NCBI GenBank assembly: GCA_913050035.1
Contig: CAJXAC010000005.1
Location: forward strand, 1-60,028
Direction of reading: 5' to 3'
Length of the DNA: 60,028 nucleotides
Source of the DNA: an uncultured Gammaproteobacteria bacterium
GTDB lineage: Bacteria > Pseudomonadota > Gammaproteobacteria > Pseudomonadales > Azotimanducaceae
Shown here: positions 43,052 to 51,893 of the stretch, piece by piece
Numbering within the stretch: the stretch's first letter is position 1
Layout: each line of letters starts with the position of its first letter
Made by a program: the position numbers and the translations under genes
The notes under the pieces: generated by a model
What the model saw: the letters and a program-made list of their open reading frames with translations, nothing else
What the model was told of the DNA's origin: nothing
Databases searched by the model: none

Positions 43052-44293
43052 TTAATGCAATAGATTAGTCAGCGGCAGAATTAGCACCGGGTCGCCAATC
43101 TGCATATCGCCCTGAGTCTTGTCGATTTCAATTAAACAATTGGCATGACGAAAGCTGCTCAGACGATTCGACCCTTGCTCTCCGGTGTGGGTTACCGTGT
43201 AACCATTGTCGTCAAACTCAAATTGGCCGCGCTGATACTCGGTGCGCCCTGTTGTATGAGTTATAGAGCTTTTCAGTATCGCTGGGATTTTCATTGGGGT
43301 GGACATGGTTGTACCGGCAAGATGAGCGATTGCGGGTTTCGCTACGAGTAATGCGGTAATAATGGTGGAAATTGGATTGCCGGGCAGGCCGAAGATCCAG
43401 CGCTTGCGAATCTGGCCAAAGGCCAATGGTTTACCCGGTTTAAGATTGAGGCGCCAAAAGGCGAGTTCGCCATGCTGGCGAATACGCTCAACAATATAGT
43501 CAGCGTCTCCTACCGACACGCCGCCGCTGGTAATCAGTACGTCGCATGCATCGGTGGCGCGCCCTAGCGCGTCATCGATCTTGTTGGGATCATCTGGCAG
43601 GCAGCCAAGGTCAATGCAATGGATGGGTAGGTCATCAAGAAGTTTAGCCAAGGTGAGGCGGTTGGAATCGTATATTTGACCGTAAGCCAATTCCTCTACC
43701 GGCGTCCCAGGGTCGCGTAACTCATCACCGCTAGAAAAGATGCCAACCCGAACTCGTGGAAATACCTGCAGCGTGCTGATGCCTGCTGCTGCGAACTGGC
43801 CGAGCATAAAGGGCGTGATGCGCTCACCGGGTTCCGCTAGGCGCTGTCCTTGGTCGACATCGTTACCGATATCGCGGATGTGATTCTCTTGTGTGGTGTG
43901 TGGCACAAAGGTGACATGGTCGCCCAACTGTTCTGCAACATTTTCCTGCACTATGACTAAGTCAGCGTCTTTAGGCACCGCTGCGCCGGTAAATATGCGT
44001 ACACAGTGTCCCGCTGGGATATGGTCAGGATATGGATGCCCAGCGAAACTGGTACCAACTTCGCGCAGTGTATAAGTGCTATCGGCGTTGACGTCTGCGC
44101 TGCGTACGGCGTAGCCGTCCATGGCTGACGCAACGAAGGGAGGCAACGGCAGTGCAGCGTCAATGGGCTGCGCCAGCACACGGCCAAGCGCCGCTTCGAG
44201 GACGCAAGTTTCTTGCTCACAAGGCGAAGGTAATTGCTGCCGAATAGCGGTCAGCGCTTCCTCCAGATCTAATGCTTGGCTATGCTGGGCCAA
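43052..44293 (-). CDS. moeA: Molybdopterin molybdenumtransferase MoeA
   Basis: MoeA (413 residues) inserts molybdate into adenylylated molybdopterin to finish molybdenum cofactor. Motifs include PPFVASAMDGYAVR at the N-terminus, IFTGAAVPKDADLVIVQE, SSGDELRDPG and LITSGGVSVGDADY in the MoCF domain. FGLPGNPISTI is followed by a C-terminal beta-barrel domain. The start is a TTG whose first base (44293) is also the first base of the divergent tsaB ATG. No other molybdenum cofactor gene is in the window; the presence of moeA implies molybdoenzymes elsewhere. Confidence 0.95.
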   Translation of the reverse strand: MAQHSQALDLEEALTAIRQQLPSPCEQETCVLEAALGRVLAQPIDAALPLPPFVASAMDGYAVRSADVNADSTYTLREVGTSFAGHPYPDHIPAGHCVRIFTGAAVPKDADLVIVQENVAEQLGDHVTFVPHTTQENHIRDIGNDVDQGQRLAEPGERITPFMLGQFAAAGISTLQVFPRVRVGIFSSGDELRDPGTPVEELAYGQIYDSNRLTLAKLLDDLPIHCIDLGCLPDDPNKIDDALGRATDACDVLITSGGVSVGDADYIVERIRQHGELAFWRLNLKPGKPLAFGQIRKRWIFGLPGNPISTIITALLVAKPAIAHLAGTTMSTPMKIPAILKSSITHTTGRTEYQRGQFEFDDNGYTVTHTGEQGSNRLSSFRHANCLIEIDKTQGDMQIGDPVLILPLTNLLH

Positions 44294-44997
44294 TGACGAT
44301 TACTCTTTGTATTGATACTTCTACATCCCATTGTAGCGTGGCGCTGGCGATTGGCGATGACGTTTTTGCTGATACCCAGCGGTTAGAGCGTCGACACAAT
44401 CAAGAAATTATTCCCATGCTGGATGGCCTATATCAGAGTGCCGGCCTGGCTGTTCGCGACACTGAATTGGTGAGTTTTAGTGCCGGTCCCGGAGGCTTCA
44501 CTGGGGTCCGTATTGCCGCTTCGGTAGCACAGGGCGTTGCTATGGCCTGTGGCTGCCCTGTGGTACCCCAGCGATGCTCGGATATTTTGGTGCGTTCATG
44601 GGCGCAGTGTCCGCCCACTTTAGAACTGGTGATCTCTGTTGTGCCGAGTCGCGCTCAGTCGTTTTATGTATCCGCACATTCCGGTGGTGCCGGGATGTGG
44701 TCACAGCAGTATACGGACCAACTTTGTGATGCAGCGCCCGAGTGGTTGCGGGATATTGCGGCATCCGCTGATCTGCAGCCAACAGCGGTTGCAATAATCG
44801 GCGCTATGCCAGTTTGGTTGCCGGATGAACTCAAGGCATGCAGTCGCGGCGAGGTAATTCCCGATGCCCGGGCAATGATCAGTACAGCGCGCTCGACCCA
44901 TGAAGAAGGGCGCAGCGTCAGTGCTGAATTCGCTCTGCCGATCTATATTCAGGGCGATTCCCCTTGGCGTAAGCGCCAGAGCGGCGCAACCTCGTAG
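44293..44997 (+). CDS. tsaB: tRNA t6A37 synthesis protein TsaB
   Basis: TsaB (234 residues) is the non-catalytic dimer partner of TsaD in the threonylcarbamoyladenosine-37 synthase and is essential in many bacteria. Family motifs are CIDTSTSHCSVAL at the N-terminus and the diagnostic SFSAGPGGFTGVRIAASVAQGVAMA. The ATG at 44293 yields MTITLCIDTSTSH, the normal N-terminus. The start abuts the divergent moeA start with no gap. rsmJ follows eight bases downstream, so the two are probably cotranscribed. Confidence 0.95.
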   Translation: MTITLCIDTSTSHCSVALAIGDDVFADTQRLERRHNQEIIPMLDGLYQSAGLAVRDTELVSFSAGPGGFTGVRIAASVAQGVAMACGCPVVPQRCSDILVRSWAQCPPTLELVISVVPSRAQSFYVSAHSGGAGMWSQQYTDQLCDAAPEWLRDIAASADLQPTAVAIIGAMPVWLPDELKACSRGEVIPDARAMISTARSTHEEGRSVSAEFALPIYIQGDSPWRKRQSGATS

Positions 44998-45005
44998 CGA
45001 TAATT

Positions 45006-45731
45006 TTGGTCCCACTGTTTTATTTGCCCCAGCAAGGTGAGCGCGCTCAGAAGCTTATGCCTTGGTGTCAGACGATAGAAGTCGATCTCTCTGGGTTGGC
45101 TGAAGTGCTGATGTCACCGCGTACTGAGGCGGCTTTAGTGTTAGACGAACTGGGTTTGGGGTTGTTGATGCCGGGTCATCAAAACCCTTATCGACTGCCG
45201 CAGCAGAGCATTCAAAGACGATCTAAGGCCGGACATTTGACCGAGTTGAGTAAGGCCTGTGGTGTGCCCCAGGGCCAGCGGCGGATTCTTGATGCGTGCG
45301 CTGGATTCGGTGCTGACGGCATGACCCTTGCTGCCCAAGGCTGCACAGTCACAATGGTGGAACGCAACACGCTGGTCTGGTTGCTGCTACGTGAGCATGA
45401 CCAAGCCTTTGGCCGTGTCACCGTTGAACATGGAGACTGCATGGATTTTATGAGCGGCGCTCAGGACTGGGATGTAGTTTACTTGGATCCCATGTTCCCG
45501 CCGCGACGAAAAACCGCTTTGCCAAATCTGGGCTTGCAGCATTTAAGAGAGTTGAGCGCCCAGAATGGGTCAGATAGTGGTGACAATCTGCAACAGCAGA
45601 TTGCATTAGCGCGCAGCTGTGCGGCCGCCCGAGTGGTGGTTAAACGGCGCTTAAAAGATCCCAAGGACGCTTTGTCGGCTTTTCAAATTAAGGGTAAGAG
45701 CATCCGCTTTGATGTTTACCTGCCAGTGTGA
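45006..45731 (+). CDS. rsmJ: 16S rRNA (guanine-1516-N2)-methyltransferase RsmJ
   Basis: RsmJ (YhiQ; up to 241 residues) methylates G1516 of 16S rRNA with SAM. ILDACAGFGADGMTLAAQGCTVTMVERN is the SAM-binding core, and VVYLDPMFPPRRKTAL is the N-methyltransferase-type catalytic motif (DPMFP, characteristic of RsmJ). RRSKAGHLTEL upstream is also family-like. The listed start is a TTG at 45006 with no ribosome-binding site; the ATG at 45057 is an alternative that would shorten the N-terminus by 17 residues. It is convergent with plsB across 21 bases containing a small AATGG/CCATT hairpin. Confidence 0.93.
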   Translation: MVPLFYLPQQGERAQKLMPWCQTIEVDLSGLAEVLMSPRTEAALVLDELGLGLLMPGHQNPYRLPQQSIQRRSKAGHLTELSKACGVPQGQRRILDACAGFGADGMTLAAQGCTVTMVERNTLVWLLLREHDQAFGRVTVEHGDCMDFMSGAQDWDVVYLDPMFPPRRKTALPNLGLQHLRELSAQNGSDSGDNLQQQIALARSCAAARVVVKRRLKDPKDALSAFQIKGKSIRFDVYLPV

Positions 45732-45752
45732 ACGCAAAACTTACTCAAATGG

Positions 45753-48110
45753 CTACCCATTCAGTAGCGGTGTCAGCGCAAATCTAATTTTATCGTCAAT
45801 GACTGCACGGGCGTTATGTAAGGTCTCTGCAATTGTCGAATTGGTCACAAGTAATTGCGCGTCATCTGTTTGTAGATGCTGATTTGCCAACAGCGCATCA
45901 ATGAATCGATCGAACAGCCCTTGATCAAAGAACTCTGGTGCATTGATCCCGTGCAGTCGCGCCATTTGCTGCGCCGCAAGCTGGCTGCGTTGGCACAAAC
46001 TCTCACGGGTGTATTGTCCATGGTGCGCAAGGCTAAGCACGATGTACATGCGCTCCAGAGTTTCATTAACCAATTTGGACAATTGCAACAGCGGTAAGCG
46101 TTGCTCGCTGTGCTGTGCCGCGGGCAAGATCGTATCGGCTTCTCTGCGTACTAGGCCTAATCGGCTCATAGAGGTTAACGTCGCCTCAGTGTTGGCGGTC
46201 TGGTGAGTACTCAGCTCTTCGGCTATGTAGGGATAAATGACATCAATGCCGGACTTTAGGCGTTCCAGAGATATGCCCCGTCTGCGATTAACAATCAGAC
46301 AGGCGATCAGTGAGGGCAGTGCCAGCAGGTGCATTATGTTGTTGCGATACCACGTTAACATGACCGCGTTCACCGGCTGCAATGACAAAACGTCGCCGAA
46401 TGGCTGGGTTTCTCGATGTAGCCATCCGAGGTTTTCTGCCGACTGAATTAATTGGGTAGGACTAACACTGGGATCGGTGAGAAGTTGATCATCGCCAAGA
46501 TCGCGAATTAACTGCTGATGGTGCTGCAGCTGTACCAACAGTTGCTGTTCTGGCATAGCTTGTTTGTCAGCAGTGAGAATTGCGCTGGCAACTAGGTTGA
46601 TCGGGTTGGCGCTGGCCTCGCGGTTAATAGCCTGCATTAGGTCGTTACCTAAACGTGGCAACAGTTGCGCATCGTCCGAGTCGCTATCTTGGTATTGCTC
46701 GAGCCACTCGTCGAGTTTTATCGGTGTGCCGAAGTTAACGTGTAGTTCGCCGAAGTTTTTGCGGATCAGTTTGAGGCTGCGCAGGATGTCCAGCGGGCTC
46801 TCGCGCTTCTTATCCGCGCCTCGCAGCTCTGATAGGTAGCTACTGCCCTCAAGGACGATCTCATAACCGAAATAAACTGGCACAAAGGCCAATGGCTTGG
46901 GTAGGCCGCGTTGTTGACTGTCAACGCACATTTTAAGCAAGCCGAATTTTGCCGGTAGCAAACGCCCAGTGCGCGATCGCCCACCTTCAGGGAAAAATTC
47001 CAAGCAGTGACCGCGGCGGGCTAACTGATACACGTACTCGGCAAATACGCTGGCGTAGAGAGGGTCTTCGCGAAAACTCCGACGCATAAAAAACGCCCCG
47101 CCCCCGCGCAGAAAGCGCCCCACCAGTGGCATATTTAAATTGTCGCCGGCGGCGATGTGAGGAATCATCAAACCCTGTAGATACAGGGTGTAGCTGAGCA
47201 CCAAGTAGTCCACATGACTCCGATGGGAGGGTACATAGACAAGGGTGTGGGTATCGCTGCTTTGCGCCAGCGTCGCTACGTCCCCAACATTAACACCACT
47301 GTATAGACGGTTCCAAAACCAGGTGAGCAAGGACAAGAACACACGAATTTTGCCATGGGACATATTCGCTGCAATAGATTTTGCATGGCGTCGCGCCAGG
47401 CGCTCAAGTTTCTGTGTTGATTGCCCGGTAAGCTCCAGTTCGCGCATGGTTGTGCGTACCTGATCGCTGACGACAAGAGTCTCGATGAGCGCGTTGCGGT
47501 GGGTGAACTCCGGACCCAGAGTAGCTTCGCGCTGCTGGCGGTGCTTGACCCGTAAATAGCGTGCCGTGCGTCGGATCGCTATATCGCGCCCCTTGGACAG
47601 ATTGGTGATCTCTGCCAAAGCAATGGGGTCACCGCAGCGTACATGGATATCATGCCGATTGATGAGTAGAGAGACGGTGCGTTTGAAGCGTCCGGAAAGT
47701 TCGCCGCTCTCGCTGGTCAGTGCATGCAGCCAACTGCCCTTGGGTGCTAAGGAGCGGCCCCAAAATACGGTAAACGGCACGATTACGATATTGCGTTTTA
47801 CTGAGTCTGGAGCATCAACAAGGCTGAGCATTCGCTCTGAGTAGGTTTGCATGGTCATTCGACCGGCCACCGGCCGTCGTAATGCAAAGGTGCGTCGGGT
47901 TAATCTCCAGTCGCCGAGTTCCAATGGGCTTAAAGGTGACGGGTAGTCGCTGCCACGGATTGCGTGATCGAGAATGAACAGGTCCGAGAGCACCCGTTGC
48001 GACTGTACGTAAACGACTTCGCTATCTGGGTCCAAATCTAACTGGCCACTTAAGGAGGGTTGGGTTAGCCAACGAATCACCCGATAATATAAGCCGAAGA
48101 GCACTCTCAT
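45753..48110 (-). CDS. plsB: Glycerol-3-phosphate 1-O-acyltransferase PlsB
   Basis: PlsB (785 residues; E. coli 807) is the inner-membrane acyltransferase that puts the first acyl chain on glycerol-3-phosphate using acyl-CoA or acyl-ACP. The catalytic HX4D motif HRSHVD lies near residue 297 and is followed by GGAFFMRRSF, EFFPEGGRSRTGRLLPAKFGLL and AFVPVYFGYE, acyltransferase blocks II-IV. The long N-terminal (~280) and C-terminal (~300) extensions are typical of PlsB rather than PlsC. It begins 33 bases after gspD on the minus strand and may be the last gene of that transcript. Confidence 0.96.
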   Translation of the reverse strand: MRVLFGLYYRVIRWLTQPSLSGQLDLDPDSEVVYVQSQRVLSDLFILDHAIRGSDYPSPLSPLELGDWRLTRRTFALRRPVAGRMTMQTYSERMLSLVDAPDSVKRNIVIVPFTVFWGRSLAPKGSWLHALTSESGELSGRFKRTVSLLINRHDIHVRCGDPIALAEITNLSKGRDIAIRRTARYLRVKHRQQREATLGPEFTHRNALIETLVVSDQVRTTMRELELTGQSTQKLERLARRHAKSIAANMSHGKIRVFLSLLTWFWNRLYSGVNVGDVATLAQSSDTHTLVYVPSHRSHVDYLVLSYTLYLQGLMIPHIAAGDNLNMPLVGRFLRGGGAFFMRRSFREDPLYASVFAEYVYQLARRGHCLEFFPEGGRSRTGRLLPAKFGLLKMCVDSQQRGLPKPLAFVPVYFGYEIVLEGSSYLSELRGADKKRESPLDILRSLKLIRKNFGELHVNFGTPIKLDEWLEQYQDSDSDDAQLLPRLGNDLMQAINREASANPINLVASAILTADKQAMPEQQLLVQLQHHQQLIRDLGDDQLLTDPSVSPTQLIQSAENLGWLHRETQPFGDVLSLQPVNAVMLTWYRNNIMHLLALPSLIACLIVNRRRGISLERLKSGIDVIYPYIAEELSTHQTANTEATLTSMSRLGLVRREADTILPAAQHSEQRLPLLQLSKLVNETLERMYIVLSLAHHGQYTRESLCQRSQLAAQQMARLHGINAPEFFDQGLFDRFIDALLANQHLQTDDAQLLVTNSTIAETLHNARAVIDDKIRFALTPLLNG

Positions 48111-48143
48111 AATGGTGTCAATCGTTGCGGCAGAGCGCTCGTG

Positions 48144-50081
48144 TTATTCCGGCCTTTGACCGCTGTACAGGCCATCTAAATCGTTAACCGATGCAGGTTG
48201 GGTATTTTTGGGCTGATCCAATTCCCAGATTTGCTGATACCGATCGAGGCTTAGTTGGGTAGAATTTTCGGTACTTTGTAGGATCGTTGGCCGCAAAAAC
48301 ACCAATAAGTTGGTTTTCGTCCGGTCTTTGGTAGTTGATCGGAAGAGGGCGCCCAGTAGTGGGATCTTGCCCAAAACGGGTACCCGTACATTGGTGCTGT
48401 TGATATCGTCTTGGATTAGACCACCCAGTACGATGGTTTGGCCGTCGGCCGCGAGTACGGTGGTTTCAATCGTACGCTTTGAGGTCACGACATCCGCAAA
48501 AGCGGAGCCGCCCACTGGCGTGTTAATCACGTTAGTGATTTTTTGCAAAATCTCCATCCGTACGTCGTTGTTCTCGAAGACATGGGGTGTGACCACCAAC
48601 TCGATCCCCACATCTTGTCGATTTACTGTTGTGAATGGATTGCTGGTGCCGTCACCGGTTGTTGAGAACGAACCGGTACGAAAGGGCACTTCACGGCCCA
48701 CCAGGATTTTTGCTTCTTGGTTGTCCAGAGTCAGAATGCTGGGTGTTGAGAGTAGGTTAGCATCAGAATTGTTCGCCAGAGCGTTGACGACCGCGCCGAA
48801 TGATACGCCCTCGGTATCTATTTTCGCACCGGCTAAGGTCGGTGAGGTAATCGATGACAGGCCGTTGATTACCGAGATTTCGCTGTTGTCGGCGCTGATC
48901 GTGCCAGCCAGAAGGGTGCTGATCACGCCGTTTAAGCTGGTGCTGACCAGTGGCACACTGTCGCCGCCTTCATCGCCTGCGGCCATTTCCACGCCCAGAG
49001 AACTGCCTTCATCAATGGCCACTTCGACAATGGCAGCCTCGATCATTACCTGAGCACGGGGCGTATCAAGTTTCTCCAACAGCGTCAGGATCTCGCTCAT
49101 GGTGCCGGGATCCGCTTTCACTACAATTGCGTTGAGGGTTGTGTCAGCGGCAATGGTGACGTCTTGATTGGCCTCTTTACCTGCCTTAGAGGACTGCCCG
49201 ACAACGCTGGTTAATATTTTACTTATGTTTTCGGCATCAGCATGACTGAGCAGAACCACTTGGGTAGAGTCGGTCGTGGTGGCAGGTCGATCTAGTTTGT
49301 CGATGATCTTCATCACCTCGGCAATGGGCCTAGGTTTGCCGCGCAGTACTAGGGAGTTGTTGCGCTCATTGGCGATTACCTGGACCTTGGTCGGGCCCTT
49401 GGCGGCACTGCCGATTTGATCGGGCGCGACTTTCTCCAAAATTGCTGCGACGTTGCCTACCCAAGCCTCCTGTAATGGCACCATGACCACTTCATCCTCG
49501 TCGGCCACATCGATCTCGCGGATAAGCTTTTTCAGACGCAAAATATTGTCAGCATGGTCAGAGATGATTACGACATTGGGATTGGTAACGCTACCAATGT
49601 GGCCGTACTGCGGGATCAGCGGCCGTAACAGTTTCAGCAGCTCATCTGACGCGGTGTTTTGCACCGCGATCACCTCGGTCATTAGCTCTTCTGGGGCCGC
49701 AGCTTCTGGCCGACCCAATACCCCCGGTGTCTGCTTGCCCGTGGCACTCTGCTGAATTCTAATCACATCACCGGAAGGCACGGCAGTGTAATTTTGCAGT
49801 CGCAGTACACTGAGAAACAACGCGTAAACGCCGTCCTTGCCTAAGGGCGTGTCCGAGATCACGGTGACCTGGCCCTTTAGCTTTGGATCAACGATAAACG
49901 TCTTACCGGTAATCCTTGCGACCTGAGCGACAAATTCCTGAATATTTGCGCCCTTGGTAGCCATTTGCCAGGTTTCTTGGCCCGCGTCTTCCGCCATCGG
50001 GAGTTGCGTTGGCCAAACAGCCATGCTCAAAAGTAATAGGGTCGTTAACGCGGTGCGATGGTGCATTAGAGGAATACTCAC
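48144..50081 (-). CDS. gspD: Type II secretion system secretin GspD
   Basis: GspD (645 residues) forms the outer-membrane pore of type II secretion. A signal peptide (~1-30) is followed by N0 (TKGANIQEFVAQVARITGKTFIVDPKLKGQVTV), N1-N3 repeats (NVVIISDHADNILRLKKLIREID; NSLVLRGKPRPIAEVMKIIDKLDRP) and the C-terminal secretin domain. That domain carries VGREVPFRTGSF and the signature VLGGLIQDDINST...KIPLLGALFRS. A short S-domain-like tail ends the protein. gspC lies three bases upstream in the same transcript; gspE-gspM are not in the window. Confidence 0.95.
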   Translation of the reverse strand: MSIPLMHHRTALTTLLLLSMAVWPTQLPMAEDAGQETWQMATKGANIQEFVAQVARITGKTFIVDPKLKGQVTVISDTPLGKDGVYALFLSVLRLQNYTAVPSGDVIRIQQSATGKQTPGVLGRPEAAAPEELMTEVIAVQNTASDELLKLLRPLIPQYGHIGSVTNPNVVIISDHADNILRLKKLIREIDVADEDEVVMVPLQEAWVGNVAAILEKVAPDQIGSAAKGPTKVQVIANERNNSLVLRGKPRPIAEVMKIIDKLDRPATTTDSTQVVLLSHADAENISKILTSVVGQSSKAGKEANQDVTIAADTTLNAIVVKADPGTMSEILTLLEKLDTPRAQVMIEAAIVEVAIDEGSSLGVEMAAGDEGGDSVPLVSTSLNGVISTLLAGTISADNSEISVINGLSSITSPTLAGAKIDTEGVSFGAVVNALANNSDANLLSTPSILTLDNQEAKILVGREVPFRTGSFSTTGDGTSNPFTTVNRQDVGIELVVTPHVFENNDVRMEILQKITNVINTPVGGSAFADVVTSKRTIETTVLAADGQTIVLGGLIQDDINSTNVRVPVLGKIPLLGALFRSTTKDRTKTNLLVFLRPTILQSTENSTQLSLDRYQQIWELDQPKNTQPASVNDLDGLYSGQRPE

Positions 50082-50084
50082 GAA

Positions 50085-51008
50085 TTATCTGGTTGTTGGA
50101 AGTGAAGCGGTAATGACGAATCGCTGATTATTGCGCATCACCTCTAGTCGGGCTCTGCCACTGGCCATAAGTTCAGCGAGCAAGGTTTTATTGTTATTAA
50201 CATTACTCATCGGCGTGCCGTTGATAGAGAAGATGATGTCGCCAGCCTTAAGACCCGCGGTTTGCAAATAGGGAGAGTTGGCAACCCCGCCGACTTTAAA
50301 GCCGCCATCAGTGTGTGCAGTAAGCCCTAGCTGCTCTATGGCTGCTCCTGGGTCCGCCAAAAGTTGCTGGGTTACTGATGCCAACTCATCGGCAACCTTG
50401 GTCTGTGCCGGTAAACCCCGCTCGACGACCGGCTCTGCTGATGACTCGCTACTCGTCTGGTTATCGCGGCCTGATACTGGGGGAGTGTTGGCAAGGGCGG
50501 TCGCCGGAGATTTGCTACGGGCTTTGTAAGTGCCTGCTGGAAAGGCCAGTGACTCGAGTTTACCAGCGCGCCGTAACAACACTTGCTGTGAGTATACCTC
50601 CGCGAGTACGGCATTGCCGGGCACGCTCTCGCCGACGGTATATAACAGCGCACGTTGACCTTTTTGCCCGATAATTGCTGCCGACAGGGCGTTTTCCGAC
50701 GCCGCAAAAACGGCTTTAAGTTCCAGTGGCAATCGGGTTGCCTGGGCATTGGCAACGCTTTGTGGCACAGCGCGATCTTCGCGCGTCGGCTTGCCGAAAA
50801 GGTGCAGGTTTACCAATGCGTTTATATCGACAGCCATAGATTGGTTCGAGGCTTGGGTAGGGGCGCCGCCTCGGATTGCACTAGTAACTGGCGCTTCTGG
50901 AAGGTAGAGCAGATTTCGAGCTGTGTTTAGGACAGTCGCAACGATGCCAAGGATCAAAATCCAGCGTGCGGGTGCTGCAAGTTTTACTGCGTATTCACGT
51001 ATCGGCAT
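50085..51008 (-). CDS. gspC: Type II secretion system protein GspC
   Basis: GspC (307 residues) links the inner-membrane platform with the secretin. One N-terminal membrane segment (~14-32, WILILGIVATVLNTARNLL) precedes a periplasmic homology region (~60-155, LVNLHLFGKP...LELKAVFAASENALSAAIIG). A Ser/Pro-rich linker and a C-terminal PDZ-like domain (~225-305, TAGLKAGDIIFSINGTPMSNVNNN) follow. The layout is diagnostic. It precedes gspD by three bases. A 114-base gap before it could hold a separate promoter, but I see only a TATTAT-like -10 without a good -35. Confidence 0.92.
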   Translation of the reverse strand: MPIREYAVKLAAPARWILILGIVATVLNTARNLLYLPEAPVTSAIRGGAPTQASNQSMAVDINALVNLHLFGKPTREDRAVPQSVANAQATRLPLELKAVFAASENALSAAIIGQKGQRALLYTVGESVPGNAVLAEVYSQQVLLRRAGKLESLAFPAGTYKARSKSPATALANTPPVSGRDNQTSSESSAEPVVERGLPAQTKVADELASVTQQLLADPGAAIEQLGLTAHTDGGFKVGGVANSPYLQTAGLKAGDIIFSINGTPMSNVNNNKTLLAELMASGRARLEVMRNNQRFVITASLPTTR

Positions 51009-51122
51009 GACTTTTTCTTAACATTGATTCCGCGACTTTCGACTCAGGGCGAATACAGTGCATTGTCCGAGTTTCACCGCATAATACCACCGAAAACACG
51101 CAGTTAGAGTGTCGCCTGCGCG

Positions 51123-51893
51123 CTATAGAACTTGCCGTTCAATCTCCATAACGATTTCATCAGCGGCTTGATTGCCGGGCCATGGTTGGGCGACTAGATC
51201 AAAAAATCGCCGGCGCAGGCGTATATGTACCCAACCGTTGTTACGCAGCGTTAAATCCAGGTATTCGGTTTTGCTTGATTGCGGAGTAATCGTCGCCGTA
51301 GCACCACCTTTGGTGTCGACGATCAAATGCCCTTGGAGGCTTGGTAAGGCAACCTGATTGAACCGGTTCGATAGGATATAGCTGACTTGGCCGCCGCTCC
51401 ACGTCAACTCAACGGGTCGAGCAAACCTAATCTGTGATAACGATTGTGCGTTGTAAGGCACGCTCACTGAGCTCGGTGCTAACGTAAAGTCGCCGCTGAG
51501 AAAAATATCGAATTGATTTAGCAGCGCCGCGATAGCTGCACTGTCGATGGCGCCTCCGGTTTGCAATACGGCACTTGCTGGCCCTAGGCCAACACTACCT
51601 TCGACTTTGATTTCCGCATTATCAAAAGACCAATTGAAGGTAGGCTGCAAATTGAATGGTGCAGGGCTGGCTCGGTCGCGCAGTTTACTCAGATGCCATT
51701 GCAACTCGCCCGTTGGGCCACCGCGGATAATCAGTGTGGCCTGTCCATTCCAAACAGAACCGTTGTAACGGATAGCATCAACACCGGGAAGCCGAGCGAC
51801 CGCGTGTTTGAGCAGACTCGCCGGTAGAGTCACGATCGCTACTGGTGCACCGAGCAGCAGCACCAAGGCAGAAATCGTTGCGAAGCGCTTCAC
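51123..51893 (-). CDS. gspN: Type II secretion system protein GspN
   Basis: GspN (256 residues) is an accessory type II secretion protein of uncertain function with one N-terminal membrane segment (~5-25). The family pattern is a hydrophobic start ending in PASLLKHAV, then LPGVDAIRYNGSVWNGQATL and a beta-rich periplasmic domain with LQWHLSKL and VELTWSGGQVSYIL. The GTG start overlaps the dapE stop by four bases, so it is translationally coupled to a lysine-synthesis gene. It lies upstream of gspC-gspD, whereas in many operons gspN is the last gene. Confidence 0.85.
   Translation of the reverse strand: MKRFATISALVLLLGAPVAIVTLPASLLKHAVARLPGVDAIRYNGSVWNGQATLIIRGGPTGELQWHLSKLRDRASPAPFNLQPTFNWSFDNAEIKVEGSVGLGPASAVLQTGGAIDSAAIAALLNQFDIFLSGDFTLAPSSVSVPYNAQSLSQIRFARPVELTWSGGQVSYILSNRFNQVALPSLQGHLIVDTKGGATATITPQSSKTEYLDLTLRNNGWVHIRLRRRFFDLVAQPWPGNQAADEIVMEIERQVL

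Noticed and set aside
48310-49053. 247-codon open frame on the plus strand inside gspD
   Set aside because: It is fully antisense to a well-conserved secretin domain, has no recognisable domain or ribosome-binding site, and its Ser/Pro/Thr-rich composition is what the opposite strand of this gene would give.
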